64,000 nt of DNA, from NCBI GenBank assembly GCA_965248805.1, contig CBDFKJ010000007.1:503025-567024 (forward strand), in the 5' to 3' direction. Of this stretch, positions 36,179 through 45,910 are shown one piece after another. This stretch comes from CBDFKJ01 sp965248805. GTDB lineage: Bacteria; Pseudomonadota; Alphaproteobacteria; UBA6615. The position numbers and the translations under genes were made by a program. Below the pieces are notes generated by a model. The model was given only the letters and a program-made list of their open reading frames with translations, made no database searches and had not been told where the DNA came from. The first letter of the stretch is position 1, and each line of letters opens with the position of its first letter.

Positions 36179-37846
36179 ATGCGACGGGTGATCTCACTGT
36201 GGCTGCCGCGCTTTCCGACCGACCGGCTCTGCCGGCGGCAGGCAGCGAAGAGCAGCCGCGCCTCGCCCTGGCGAGCTGAGCCGCTGGTCACGCTCGCCAG
36301 CGAGGACGGCCACGGCCTGCGCCTGGCCGCGGTCAATGACGCCGCGGCGCAAGCCGGCCTCGCCCCCGGCATGGCGGTGGCCGATGCACGGGCGCTGGAG
36401 CCGGGCCTGCATGCCGTGACGCAGGATCGCGAGGACGATTTGCGGGCACTGGCGGCGCTCGCCGACTGGTGTGGCCGCTACAGCCCGTGGACCGCGGTGG
36501 CCCAGACCCCGGTTGACACCATCGAAGCCGGTGACGCCGGCGGCCTGTGGCTCGACGTCACCGGTTGCGCCCATCTCTTCGGCGGCGAAGAGGCGCTGCT
36601 GGCAGACCTGCTCGGACGGCTCGCGCAGCTAGGCTATGCCGCCTGTGCCGGGCTTGCCGACACCCCGGGCGCCGCCTGGGCGACTGCGCGCTTCGCCACC
36701 GACAAGGACCGGCCGTGGCATATCGTACCGCCGGGCGGACAGGCCGAAGCCCTTCGTTCACTGCCCATCGCGGGTTTGCGTCTCGATGCTCGGATGCAGC
36801 AGATGTTGGTTCGTCTGAGCCTGCGCACCATCGCCGCATTGATGGAATTATCGCGTGCCGGACTTGCCACCCGCTTCGGGGCGGCGTTGCCGCGCCGGCT
36901 CGACCAGGCGCTGGGCCACCTCGACGAGCCGATCTCGCCGCGCCGGCCCCGGCCCTCGACCCAGGTCCGCCTCGCCTTCCCCGATCCCATCGGACGGCCT
37001 GAGGACATCGCCGCCGCCCTGCACCGCCTCGCCGACGCCCTGTGTGTGCTGTTGGATGCCGCCGGCCTCGGTGCCCGCCGGTTGGAGTTGCGGCTGTTTC
37101 GCGCCGGCGGCTGGGTCGACCGCGCCGCCGCCGGCACCAGCCGGGCGAGCCGCGATCCCGCCCATATCACGCGCCTGATCGGCGAGGCGCTGGAGCGCCT
37201 GCCCGAACCGGGCGGCGACGGCGCGGCGCTGATGATCGACGCCCTGATCCTCGCCGCACCCCGGACCGAGAAGCTGGTGGCCGAGCAGGGCGCCTTCGCG
37301 CGCGGCTGGCGCAGAACGCAAGACGCGGACGCCGCGTTGGTGGCCACGCTGGTCGATCGCCTCGCCAGCCGGCTGGGAACCGGCGCCGTGGCTCGCTTGA
37401 CGCCGCGCCAAAGCCATCTGCCGGAACGCGCGCAGGTTCCCGTACCGGCGCTGCCGATCGCACCGGCCGCAGCGGCAACGTCGCCGCTTGCGGCCAAGGA
37501 TACACCCTGGCCCGCGGCCAGCCCCTGTCCGCGCCCGGTGCGCCTGCTGGCGCGGCCCGAGCCGGTCGAGGCCATCGCCCCCGTGCCCGATGATCCGCCG
37601 CGGCTGTTCCGCTGGCGCGGACGCGTGCACCGCGTCGTCCATGCCCAAGGACCGGAGCGCCTGGCACCAGAATGGTGGCGCGCACCGGTCATACCAGCCG
37701 CGCCGGTCGTGCCGGCCGACAGCACGCGCGACTACTACCGGGTCGAAGATCTCAGCGGCGCCCGTTACTGGCTCTACCGCGAAGGCCTGTATCAGGCGGG
37801 CACCACTCGGCCGCCGCGCTGGTACCTGCACGGCGTGTTCGGGTGA
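36179..37846 (+). CDS. imuB: Y-family polymerase-like protein ImuB
   Basis: A 555-residue catalytically altered Y-family polymerase relative that bridges ImuA, DnaE2 and the sliding clamp. It begins MRRVISLWLPRFPTDRLCRR, with AAAQAGLAPGMAVADARALE and LWLDVTGCAHLFGGEEALLA in the palm and a thumb/little-finger region to about 340. The C-terminal ImuB-specific extension ends with LYRE-GLY and PPRWYLHGVFG. The usual polymerase acidic triad is not complete, as in other ImuB proteins. Translated directly after imuA. Confidence 0.9.
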   Translation: MRRVISLWLPRFPTDRLCRRQAAKSSRASPWRAEPLVTLASEDGHGLRLAAVNDAAAQAGLAPGMAVADARALEPGLHAVTQDREDDLRALAALADWCGRYSPWTAVAQTPVDTIEAGDAGGLWLDVTGCAHLFGGEEALLADLLGRLAQLGYAACAGLADTPGAAWATARFATDKDRPWHIVPPGGQAEALRSLPIAGLRLDARMQQMLVRLSLRTIAALMELSRAGLATRFGAALPRRLDQALGHLDEPISPRRPRPSTQVRLAFPDPIGRPEDIAAALHRLADALCVLLDAAGLGARRLELRLFRAGGWVDRAAAGTSRASRDPAHITRLIGEALERLPEPGGDGAALMIDALILAAPRTEKLVAEQGAFARGWRRTQDADAALVATLVDRLASRLGTGAVARLTPRQSHLPERAQVPVPALPIAPAAAATSPLAAKDTPWPAASPCPRPVRLLARPEPVEAIAPVPDDPPRLFRWRGRVHRVVHAQGPERLAPEWWRAPVIPAAPVVPADSTRDYYRVEDLSGARYWLYREGLYQAGTTRPPRWYLHGVFG

Positions 37847-37862
37847 CTTGACGATCAGGCCG

Positions 37863-40800
37863 ATGACCGATTACGCCGAGCTGCAAGTCACCACCAACTT
37901 CAGCTTCCTGCGCGGCGCCTCGCACGCCGAGGAGCTGGCGGCGACGGCGGCGGCGCTTGGTCACACCGCGATCGCCGTCACCGACCGCAACACGCTGGCC
38001 GGCGTGGTGCGCGCCCATCAAGGCGCGCGCGCCTCCAACATCCGCCTGGTGGTGGGCGCCCGGCTCGATCTGGAGGACGCCCCGTCGCTGTTGTGCTTTC
38101 CCACCGACCGCTGTGCTTATGGCCGGCTGGCGCGGCTGTTGACCGTCGGCAAGCGGCGGGCGGAGAAGGGCGACTGCCGGCTGACCCGCACCGATGTGCT
38201 GGCCCATGGCGAGGGACAGATCGTCATCGTCCTGCCACCCGACGTGTCGGCACCCGACGTGTCGGCATCCGACGAGCCGACGCCCGACACGCCGGTGGCG
38301 GACGATGCCTTCACCACCCAACTACGCGCCTATGCCGAGGCCTTTGCCGGGCGCTGCTATTTGGCGGCGCAGCATCTATATCGCGGCGACGACGCGCGGC
38401 GGCTGGCAGCGTTGGCGGCACTGGCCACCGAAACCGGTGCGCCGTTGGTCGCCACCAACGATGTGCACGCCCACGGCCCCGACCGGCGGCCCTTGCAGGA
38501 CGTGCTGACGTGCATCCGCGAGCATTGCACCATCGCCGAGGCCGGCTTTCACCTCGCCGCCAATGCCGAGCGCCACCTCAAATCGGGTGCCGAGATGGCG
38601 CGGCTGTTCCACGGCTACGAGGACGCCGTGGCGCGCAGCGTGGCGATCGCCGAGCGCTGCCGTTTCTCGCTGGACGAGCTGCGCTACGAATATCCGGCCG
38701 ACCCCATTCCCGATGGCCTGACGCCCGATGAGGAGCTGGCGCGGCTCACCTGGAACGGGGCCGCGACGCACTACCCCAACGGCGTGCCCGAGACCGTGCG
38801 GGCCCAGATCGCGCATGAACTCGACCTCATCGCCGAACTCGCCTACGCCCCCTACTTCCTGACCGTCCACGACATCGTGCGCTTCGCCCGTTCTCGCGCC
38901 ATCCTGTGCCAGGGGCGCGGCTCGGCCGCCAACTCCGCGGTGTGCTTCTATCTGGGCATCACCGCGGTCGATCCGGCGCGGCTGGACCTGCTGTTCGAGC
39001 GCTTCGTCTCGGCCGAGCGCAACGAACCGCCGGACATCGACGTCGATTTCGAGCACGAACGGCGCGAGGAAGTGATCCAATACATCTATGAGAAGTACGG
39101 CCGCGACCGCGCCGGGCTGGCCGCCACCGTCATCAGTTACCGCGCGCGCTCAGCCATGCGTGACGTCGGCAAGGCACTGGGCCTGAGCGAGGACACGGTG
39201 GGGGCGCTGGCCGGCCAGGTCTGGGGCTGGTCGTCGGAGACCCCAGCGGAGCAGGCGGTGCGCGAGATGGGGCTCGACCCGAGCGATCGCACCCTGACGC
39301 TGGCGTTGCGTCTGGCGCATGAGCTGATCGGCTTCCCGCGCCATCTGAGCCAGCATGTCGGCGGTTTCGTCATCACCAAGGGCCGGCTCGACGAGCTGGT
39401 GCCGATCGAGAACGCGGCGATGGAAGACCGCACCGTCATCGAATGGGACAAGGACGACCTCGACGCGCTCGGCATTCTCAAGATCGACGTGCTTGGGCTC
39501 GGTATGCTCACCTGCATTCGCAAGGGCTTCGCGCTGCTCGAACGCCATTACGGGCGGGCGTTCGACCTCGCCACTGTGCCGGCCGAGGATCCGGCGGTCT
39601 ACGACATGCTGTGCCAGGCCGACTCCTTAGGCGTGTTCCAAGTGGAAAGCCGGGCGCAGATGGCTTTCCTGCCGCGCATGAAGCCGCGCAATTTCTATGA
39701 CCTGGTGATCGAGGTGGCGATCGTGCGCCCCGGCCCGATTCAGGGCGACATGGTCCATCCGTACTTGCGCCGGCGCAACGGCGAGGAGGTCGTGCACTTC
39801 CCGTCGAAGGAATTGGAAGCGGTGCTCGGCAAGACCATGGGGGTACCGTTGTTCCAGGAACAGGCGATGAAGATCGCCATCGTCGCCGCCGGCTTCACGC
39901 CGAACGAGGCCGACGGGCTGCGCCGCGCCATGGCCACCTTCCGCCGCATGGGCACGATCCATACCTTCCGCGACAAGCTGGTCGAGGGCATGGTCGCGCG
40001 CGGCTATGAGCGCGAGTTCGCCGAGCGCTGCTACCGACAGATCGAGGGCTTCGGCGACTACGGCTTCCCGGAAAGCCACGCCGCCAGCTTCGCGCTTCTG
40101 GTCTATGTCTCGGCTTGGCTGAAGTGCCACTATCCGGATGTGTTCGCCGCCGCGCTGTTGAACAGCCAGCCCATGGGCTTCTATGCACCGGCGCAGATCG
40201 TGCGCGACGCCGCCAGCCATGGCGTCGAGGTGCGCGGCCCCGACGTCAATGCCAGCGACTGGGACTACACGCTCGAGCCGAGCGATGGCGAGCAACCCAG
40301 CCATGCGCTGCGGCTGGGGTTGCGGCAGATCAAGGGCTTGAAGGAGGAGGACAGCGAACGCCTGGTCGCCGCCCGCACAGGCGGGTTCCACACCCCGCGC
40401 GATGTCTGGCGGCGCGCCGGCATCGGCGCCGCGGCGCTGGAGAAGCTGGCCGAGGCCGACGCCTTCGCCTCGATGGATCTCGACCGGCGTCAGGCGCTGT
40501 GGGCGATCAAGGCGCTGGGCGAGCCGCCACCGCCATTGTTCGCCGCCGCAGAGCGCAGGCGCCATGGCAACGAAGCCCCGGCGCAAGCGAGGCGCGAGCC
40601 GGCCCTGCCCGACGAGACGCCGGGCGAGGCCATGGCCAACGATTTCGCCACCATCCGCATGTCGCTGAAGCACCATCCGTTGCATTTGCTGCGGGCGGAG
40701 ATGGCGCGGCGCGGGGCGGTCGCGAACGAGCGGTTGCTGCACCTGCCGACCAACCGGCGGGTGACGGTGGCGGGACTGGTGCTAGTGCGCCAGCGTCCGG

Positions 40801-41144
40801 GAACCGCCAAGGGGGTCATCTTCGCCACGCTCGAGGACGAGACCGGCGTCGCCAACATCATCATCTGGGCGCGCACCTTTCAGCGCTATCGCAAAGTGAT
40901 CCTCGCGTCACGGTTGATGCTGGTGCGCGGTGAGTTACAACGCGAAGGCATCGTCACCCATGTCATTGCCCGCAACATCGTCGATCTGTCTCACCGCCTG
41001 GACGCACTCGCCCAAGGCGTCGGCGACGGCCATCCCGGTTATGGCCCGCCGGACGAAGTCAAGCGGCCGCCGTCGCCCGATCCCCGTGCCTTCGCCCATC
41101 CCCGCGACGCGGTGGTGCGCATCCGCTCCCACGATTTTCACTAG
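37863..41144 (+). CDS. dnaE2: Error-prone DNA polymerase DnaE2 (ImuC)
   Basis: A 1093-residue C-family polymerase for SOS mutagenesis. The PHP domain opens with YAELQVTTNFSFLRGASHAE. The palm holds the catalytic aspartates in PPDIDVDFEHERREEVIQYI. Finger segments include FPESHAASFALLVYVSAWLK, and an OB-fold near the end shows ATLEDETGVANIIIWA. The start at 37863 lies 16 bp after the imuB stop. A lineage-specific insert in the PHP domain, near residues 125-145, is built from four 15-bp tandem repeats. No beta-clamp peptide was sought. Confidence 0.93.
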   Translation: MTDYAELQVTTNFSFLRGASHAEELAATAAALGHTAIAVTDRNTLAGVVRAHQGARASNIRLVVGARLDLEDAPSLLCFPTDRCAYGRLARLLTVGKRRAEKGDCRLTRTDVLAHGEGQIVIVLPPDVSAPDVSASDEPTPDTPVADDAFTTQLRAYAEAFAGRCYLAAQHLYRGDDARRLAALAALATETGAPLVATNDVHAHGPDRRPLQDVLTCIREHCTIAEAGFHLAANAERHLKSGAEMARLFHGYEDAVARSVAIAERCRFSLDELRYEYPADPIPDGLTPDEELARLTWNGAATHYPNGVPETVRAQIAHELDLIAELAYAPYFLTVHDIVRFARSRAILCQGRGSAANSAVCFYLGITAVDPARLDLLFERFVSAERNEPPDIDVDFEHERREEVIQYIYEKYGRDRAGLAATVISYRARSAMRDVGKALGLSEDTVGALAGQVWGWSSETPAEQAVREMGLDPSDRTLTLALRLAHELIGFPRHLSQHVGGFVITKGRLDELVPIENAAMEDRTVIEWDKDDLDALGILKIDVLGLGMLTCIRKGFALLERHYGRAFDLATVPAEDPAVYDMLCQADSLGVFQVESRAQMAFLPRMKPRNFYDLVIEVAIVRPGPIQGDMVHPYLRRRNGEEVVHFPSKELEAVLGKTMGVPLFQEQAMKIAIVAAGFTPNEADGLRRAMATFRRMGTIHTFRDKLVEGMVARGYEREFAERCYRQIEGFGDYGFPESHAASFALLVYVSAWLKCHYPDVFAAALLNSQPMGFYAPAQIVRDAASHGVEVRGPDVNASDWDYTLEPSDGEQPSHALRLGLRQIKGLKEEDSERLVAARTGGFHTPRDVWRRAGIGAAALEKLAEADAFASMDLDRRQALWAIKALGEPPPPLFAAAERRRHGNEAPAQARREPALPDETPGEAMANDFATIRMSLKHHPLHLLRAEMARRGAVANERLLHLPTNRRVTVAGLVLVRQRPGTAKGVIFATLEDETGVANIIIWARTFQRYRKVILASRLMLVRGELQREGIVTHVIARNIVDLSHRLDALAQGVGDGHPGYGPPDEVKRPPSPDPRAFAHPRDAVVRIRSHDFH
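38236..38295 (+). repeat. Four 15-bp tandem repeats inside dnaE2
   Basis: Units begin at 38236, 38251, 38266 and 38281. The first two are identical (CACCCGACGTGTCGG) and the next two have diverged. They encode a P-D-V-S-A type linker (PPDVSAPDVSASDEPTPDTP) and keep the reading frame. Confidence 0.9.
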
Positions 41145-41208
41145 AGAACCGACCTTGCCGGCGGCCCGAATCAAATGCATGTAAGGCACTCACCAAGAGA
41201 GGCCCGCC

Positions 41209-41667
41209 ATGTCCATCGCCATCGCCTTGCACGTCCTGGCTGCCGTCATCTGGGTCGGCGGCATGTTCTTCGGCTACTTCTGCCTGCGGCCGTCGCTGGG
41301 CGTGCTGAACCCGCCGGACCCGATGCGCGCGCAACGCGCCATCCTGCAGCGTTTCTTCGCCTGGGTGGCCGCCGCCGTGCTGGTGCTGCTCGTGACCGGC
41401 TACTGGATGATCTTCTCCCCCGCCTTTGGCGGCTTCGCCGGGTTGCCGTTGCACGTCAACCTGATGCAGGGCATCGGCTGGATCATGTTCCTGGTGTTCG
41501 GCCACCTCTATTTCGCCGTGTGGCCAAAGATGCGCCGCGCCGCCGATGCAGAGGACTGGCCCGAGGCCGTCGCCCGACACAACACCATCCGCCGTATCAT
41601 CGAGATCAATCTGACGCTGGGCATAGTGACCGTGGCGATCGCCGCCAGCGGACGTTTCTGGAGCTAG
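41209..41667 (+). CDS. CopD-like membrane protein
   Basis: A 152-residue integral membrane protein with four predicted helices: IALHVLAAVIWVGGMFFGYF, FFAWVAAAVLVLLVTGYWMI, GIGWIMFLVFGHLYFAVW and INLTLGIVTVAIAASG. The conserved histidines (LHVLAAVIWVGG; FGHLYF; RHNTIRRI) resemble the haem or copper ligands of the CopD/HemJ-like group. The role is probably membrane redox or copper handling, but this is inference. GAGAGG precedes the ATG. It stands alone 65 bp after dnaE2. Confidence 0.75.
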   Translation: MSIAIALHVLAAVIWVGGMFFGYFCLRPSLGVLNPPDPMRAQRAILQRFFAWVAAAVLVLLVTGYWMIFSPAFGGFAGLPLHVNLMQGIGWIMFLVFGHLYFAVWPKMRRAADAEDWPEAVARHNTIRRIIEINLTLGIVTVAIAASGRFWS

Positions 41668-41847
41668 TTTCGCCTCAATACGCCGATCGATCCTGGCTTC
41701 GCGCAATCCTAGCGTATGTGACACGTCATATAACCGCTTTAACACTTTGATGATTAATAGATAATCTAACACGGCAGCGCTGCTCAATGCGATACCGTCA
41801 GTCTGCTTGCCACTTTTCGCCGCTGGCGTCACCCTTAGATAAGCTAC

Positions 41848-41979
41848 TGAATTGTAACGACTATACGGATGGATGGCGTCCCGCCGACCGTATTTGCAGC
41901 ATAAAATTGTAAAGATTTCTTACAACTATTACTCCCCGTCCGGCGCAAGGACGCGCAGCCCATTGAAATGTAACGACTA
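41848..41979 (+). promoter_or_regulatory. Regulatory region with repeated TGTAACGACTA and a palindrome
   Basis: In the AT-rich 369-bp gap (41668-42036), TGAATTGTAACGACTA at 41848-41863 is repeated as TGAAATGTAACGACTA at 41964-41979. Between them TTGTAA (41907-41912) and TTACAA (41920-41925) form a palindrome with a 7-bp spacer. These look like operator sites for a DNA-binding regulator acting on the small exported peptide gene at 42037. The regulator is unknown. Confidence 0.45.
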
Positions 41980-42036
41980 ATTTTCTGGCGTGAATCTTGC
42001 GCAAAAAAATTAACCAAGTCGTCACGGGAGAAATCC

Positions 42037-42237
42037 ATGCGCAGACACATACGCTCGGCCATAGTTGTTGCCGCTGCACTATCTTGCTCCACGACCATGG
42101 CTCTCGCCGCGGTCCCGACGGGAGTAGTGAGTGCCGGACTCCGCCTGCCGTTCGGCGGAAGCGGAATGTTGGGGCTGGTCGCGGCGGTCGTTGTCGGCGG
42201 TATCTACCTGGCGCGCCGCAAGCGTCCCCGCGACTAG
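42037..42237 (+). CDS. Tiny exported peptide with C-terminal membrane anchor
   Basis: A 66-residue protein: a signal peptide (MRRHIRSAIVVAAALSCSTT, MALAA), then only a dozen residues (VPTGVVSAGLRLPFGG), a hydrophobic helix (MLGLVAAVVVGGIYL) and a basic tail (ARRKRPRD). The last part has the layout of PEP-CTERM-like sorting signals (short motif, helix, arginines), but the diagnostic PEP or VPLPA box is not clearly present. Hardly any mature domain is left between the two hydrophobic parts. It lies behind a long AT-rich upstream region with repeats. I do not recognise the family. Confidence 0.55.
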   Translation: MRRHIRSAIVVAAALSCSTTMALAAVPTGVVSAGLRLPFGGSGMLGLVAAVVVGGIYLARRKRPRD

Positions 42238-43322
42238 GCACTGCGAACCGTATTTCCGCAGAAATCTAGCCACAGGAGGCATTCCCCATGCGACTAGTCA
42301 CCGCCGCCTTAACCAAGCTCCAGTACGTCGTGCAGGACCGCATCGCTGTCCGCGCCGAGCAGCGGCGGCGCGCGCCGATATGAAACCGGCGTCGCCGATA
42401 GTTTGAGCGGGCTGCCAACGAGTGGAAGCGGCGTCGAAATCGCCGGATGATCCAACTCGATCTGCATGCCCCGCGCCCGCACCTGTTCATCGGCAAAGAC
42501 CTGGTCGATTGAATTCACCGGGCCACACGGCACGCCCGCCTCCTCCAGAGTCCGCCCCCACTCAGCGCTCGTGCGGGTCGCCATGATCGGTCGGAGCGCC
42601 TCGGTCAGCGCCTCGCGGTGGCGCACGCGGGCGGCGCTGGTGCCGAACCGCGCGTCGGCCGCCAATTCGGTCGCACCGGCGACCGCGCAGAAGCGTGCGA
42701 ATTGCGCGTCGTTGCCGATGGCGAGGATCAGGTGGCCGTCGGCCGTGGCGAACCTCTGATAGGGCGCGATGTTCGGGTGCGCATTACCCATCCGCGTCGG
42801 TGCGTCGCCCGTTAGCAGGTAGTTCATCGCCTGGTTCGCGAGCCAGGCGACAGACGTGTCGAGCAGACCGATATCGATGTGCTGACCCTCGCCGGTGGCA
42901 TCGCGATGACGCAGCGCGGCGAGGATCGCCACCGCGGCATACATGCCGGCCATGATATCGGCGATCGCGACGCCGACCTTCATCGGCTCGCGGTCCGCTT
43001 CGCCGGTGATGCTCATCAGACCGCCCATACCCTGCGCCAGGAAGTCATACCCGGCGCGGTCGGCATACGGGCCCGTCTGGCCGAAGCCGGTGATCGAGCA
43101 GTACACCAGACGCGGATGGTCGGCGCGCAGTTGTTCATGGGCAAGGCCATAACGACGCAAGCCACCGACGCGAAAGTTTTCGATCAGCACGTCGGATCGA
43201 GCGGCAAGTTTGCGCGCCAGTGCCTGGCCGTCGGGCTGCGATATGTCGAGCGTCACCGACCGCTTGTTGCGGTTGTGCTGAGGTAGTAGCCGCTTTCACC
43301 GGTATCTTGGTTGTTATCGTCC

Positions 43323-44615
43323 TTAACAGCCCGTTGAAGAAGACTGAGTTGATGAAGCATCGGGCGTGATAACAATGGCGGCGGCGAGACCCGGCGCCGG
43401 GGGGTTATTGAGGGCGAGGATAATGATCAGCGATTGTTCCTGTCGCAAGACAAGCAGCAGGACCGCCAAGCCCTTGGCCGCAGCCTCTCGCGGGGTCCCG
43501 GCGCCGATCAACTGGCGCAATAGGACGCCCAGGTTGTGTCCGGCGACGTGGATCAGATAGCGCTTGCTGATGTTCTCGCGCCCGCGCAGCCAAGTGCGGC
43601 GCATGCCGCCGCGATCGAGGACCTGGGCGAAGCCCCGCTCGACCACTTCGGCGCGGAGTTTGAACGCGGCCTTCGCCACGCCCGACAGCAATCGGTTGCG
43701 GTTGTTGTAAACGGCCCGCCGAGCGGCGTCGTCGCCGTGCCAGCGCGAGAGCCCCTTGCCCTTCGGTTCGGCGATGCGGGTCGTCCAGGCGCCGTCGGCA
43801 AGGGACTTCAGCACCTCGCGGCCGAAGTAGCCTTTGTCGGTCACCAGCTCCGCCGGTTCGTCGGCCGTCGGCGCTGCGCCCACAGCCGCCAGCTTGGCCT
43901 CGGCTGACGTCAACGTTGTCGGCAGGGTGGTCGTGTCGCCCTGATCGGCCGGATACAGCTCGGCCGCGATCACCGCCCCGGTGTCGAGGTCGACCGCGTG
44001 TTCGGGCTTGTAGGCCAGATGCGTCGTGCCGTCCTTCATCCTGGCGATTTTGGCCTCCGCGTCGAGACCCAGTCCGCATTGGAGAGTTTCTTGCCCTTGC
44101 GCCGCCGATCCATCTGCGCCAAGTCATTCGCCGCGGTCTCGATCCCGCTGTCGGCGGCCATGCGCTGCAGCATCTAGCGATAGCTTTCGCCGCTGTCGCG
44201 GCGCACGATCGAGCGCAGCGCCGCGTTCGCCTCCATGGTCGAAGCATCGACCCCAATCCGCTCGCCCTCGACCAGGCCGTGCTCGCCAAGAACGTCCAGC
44301 ACCCAGGCGAACACTGCCTCATGCACCGCGTGCGGCTGCGGATCGTGCTCAACGACGAGTGGTCAGGCACACGTGCGCGCGCCTCCAGGCGCAAGAACTC
44401 ACGCAGCGACAAGCTGTCGGCGCACCGCCACTCCAACGCCCGCTCACTGTCGAGGCCTTCGAAGTAGCCGACCAGGTGCATCCGGAAGTAACGCCCCGGT
44501 GGGATTCCCGGACGTCCGATCCCTGGCGCGTAATAGGGCTCACACAGGTCCTCGGCGAACGCATCGAAACCGGCATCGACCAGCCAGCTGGTCGTAAAAC
44601 ACGTGGCCGGGCGAG
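43323..44615 (-). pseudogene. Transposase of the 1425-bp IS, several frame breaks
   Basis: Fragments in order are MPRSPGHVFYDQL, EPYYAPGIGRPGIPPGRYFR, MHLVGYFEGLDSERALEWRC, then in another frame VHEAVFAWVLDVLGEHGLVE and an in-frame stop near 44175. The longest intact part (44039 to 43323) starts MKDGTTHLAYKPEHAVDLDT and ends in KRYLIHVAGHNLGVLLRQLI. At least two frameshifts and a stop make it inactive. The family assignment is tentative; it is an IS4/IS1182-like DDE enzyme. Confidence 0.75.
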
Positions 44616-44750
44616 CGAGGCATCTCTGCCCAACTGACCATCAAGCCCACCTGTCGATCCCCTTGTCGTCCCAACGCCATGACGAAGCTCCCGACTCGAA
44701 CCATGCCCTCGTCACAGAGTCAGATGGCCGCGACTTTTTCAACGGGCTGA
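43326..44750 (-). mobile_element. DDE-type IS (IS1182/ISNCY-like), decayed, 1425 bp
   Basis: The termini are CAGCCCGTTGAARAAG inverted repeats, flanked by TA. Together with the flanks the target was the palindrome CCTTAAGG. Excision restores PPFLKDDNN in the CoA-transferase. The tail of another copy lies at 17429-17668. Confidence 0.82.
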
Positions 44751-44951
44751 TAAGGAACGGAGGCCCCCACGACCGCGTGTCGTCGCCCTGCCCGGGTCGT
44801 TCGACTTTGATGATGTCGGCGCCGAGGTCACCCAAAATCTGTTGCATAGGGCCCGGCCAGCACGCGCGATAAATCGAGCACGCGCAGACCCGCCAATGCG
44901 CCGCGCATCTGGCCGGTCTTTTGGTCGTTGTGCCGGGACATCGCGCACGGA

Positions 44952-45742
44952 TCAGAGGCAGCCGATCAGCCCGCCGTCAACGGGAACCGCAGCGCCTGTG
45001 ATGTAGCCGGCCCGCGCGCTGGCGAGAAAGGCGGCCGCGGCTGCGAACTCGGCGACCTCGCCCCTGCGGCCTAGCGGTATGCCGGCGACGGTGGCCGCGC
45101 GGATGACCTCGACGCTCTCGCCGGTTTGCGCGGCGCGCGCCTGCTCGACCTCCTGCGCCCCGATCGGTGGCGAACGCGCCGGGCAAGAGCAGATTGACGG
45201 TGACACCGTCGGCGGCGACTTCGCGGCTCAGAGATTTTGCCCAGCCCGCCAAACCAGGGCGCAGTGTGTTCGAGATGCCAAGGCCCATGATGGGTTGCCT
45301 TGACTGAGCTCGAGCTGACCAACACCAGGCGTCCCCATCGGTGTGCCCGCATCGCCGGCAGCAACCGTTCGCTGAGCCGTATGATGCTCAGGACCATGGC
45401 TTCGAACTGGCTGCGCCACATCTCGACCGGCACGTCGCTCGCCGGGCGCGGCGGCGGCCCGCCACAATTTCCGATCAGGATGTCGACACCACCCATCGCC
45501 GCATAGGCGGCGTCGGCGAGCGCGTCAACCTGCGCCAGATCGCCCAGATCGCACACCACCGCCCGTGCCTCGACCCGATGGCGCGCCGCGATGTCGGACG
45601 CTGCCTCGCGGATCGCCTCCGCGTTCCGACTGCACATGACCAGGCGCGCGCCCTCCGCCGCGAGTGCCTCGGCAATGCCGCGCCCCAGGCCGCGGCTGGC
45701 GGCCAACACCAGGGCGCGTTTGTCCGTCAGTCCAAGATCCAT
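44952..45742 (-). pseudogene. SDR-family oxidoreductase with two frameshifts
   Basis: It starts MDLGLTDKRALVLAASRGLG (Rossmann TGxxxGxG-like) and keeps GNCGGPPPRPASD and VLVSSSSVK. Near 45296 one extra base moves to the frame of QPIMGLGISNTLRPGLAGWA, and near 45165 another shift leads to QEVEQARAAQTGESVEVIRA and AGYITGAAVPVDGGLIGCL. The sequence resembles the SDR subgroup that lacks a standard YxxxK and has SNTLR instead. It was probably cotranscribed with the CoA-transferase pseudogene. Confidence 0.82.
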
Positions 45743-45910
45743 GTCACCTCACCCGTCGCGGCCTGATCGCCCCCGCGACGGTTCAACGGCGCCGCCAGAT
45801 TAGACGCCCAGAGCCGATACCGCCACGCCGCAACCGCCCGTGGACCAGCCCTGAGTCTGACTCCGGCTTCGATTGCACGTTCGCCGCGATGGCTATCTAA
45901 GTGGTTGTCG

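Larger units (their letters stand above)
42309..44941 (-). pseudogene. CaiB/BaiF family CoA-transferase, IS-interrupted and frameshifted
   Basis: The N-terminus (MRGALAGLRVLDLSRVLAGP) breaks frame near 44850 and resumes as MQQILGDLGADIIKVERPGQ, GDDTRSWGPPF. After removal of the IS at 43326-44750 and one TA it continues LKDDNNQDTGESGYYLS. A second frameshift near 43285 leads into NRNKRSVTLDISQPDGQALA and the intact remainder, including SITGFGQTGPYADRAGYDFL. The catalytic aspartate region of class III CoA-transferases can be followed. The gene is dead through two indels and an IS. It lies downstream of a similarly decayed SDR gene. Confidence 0.85.
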
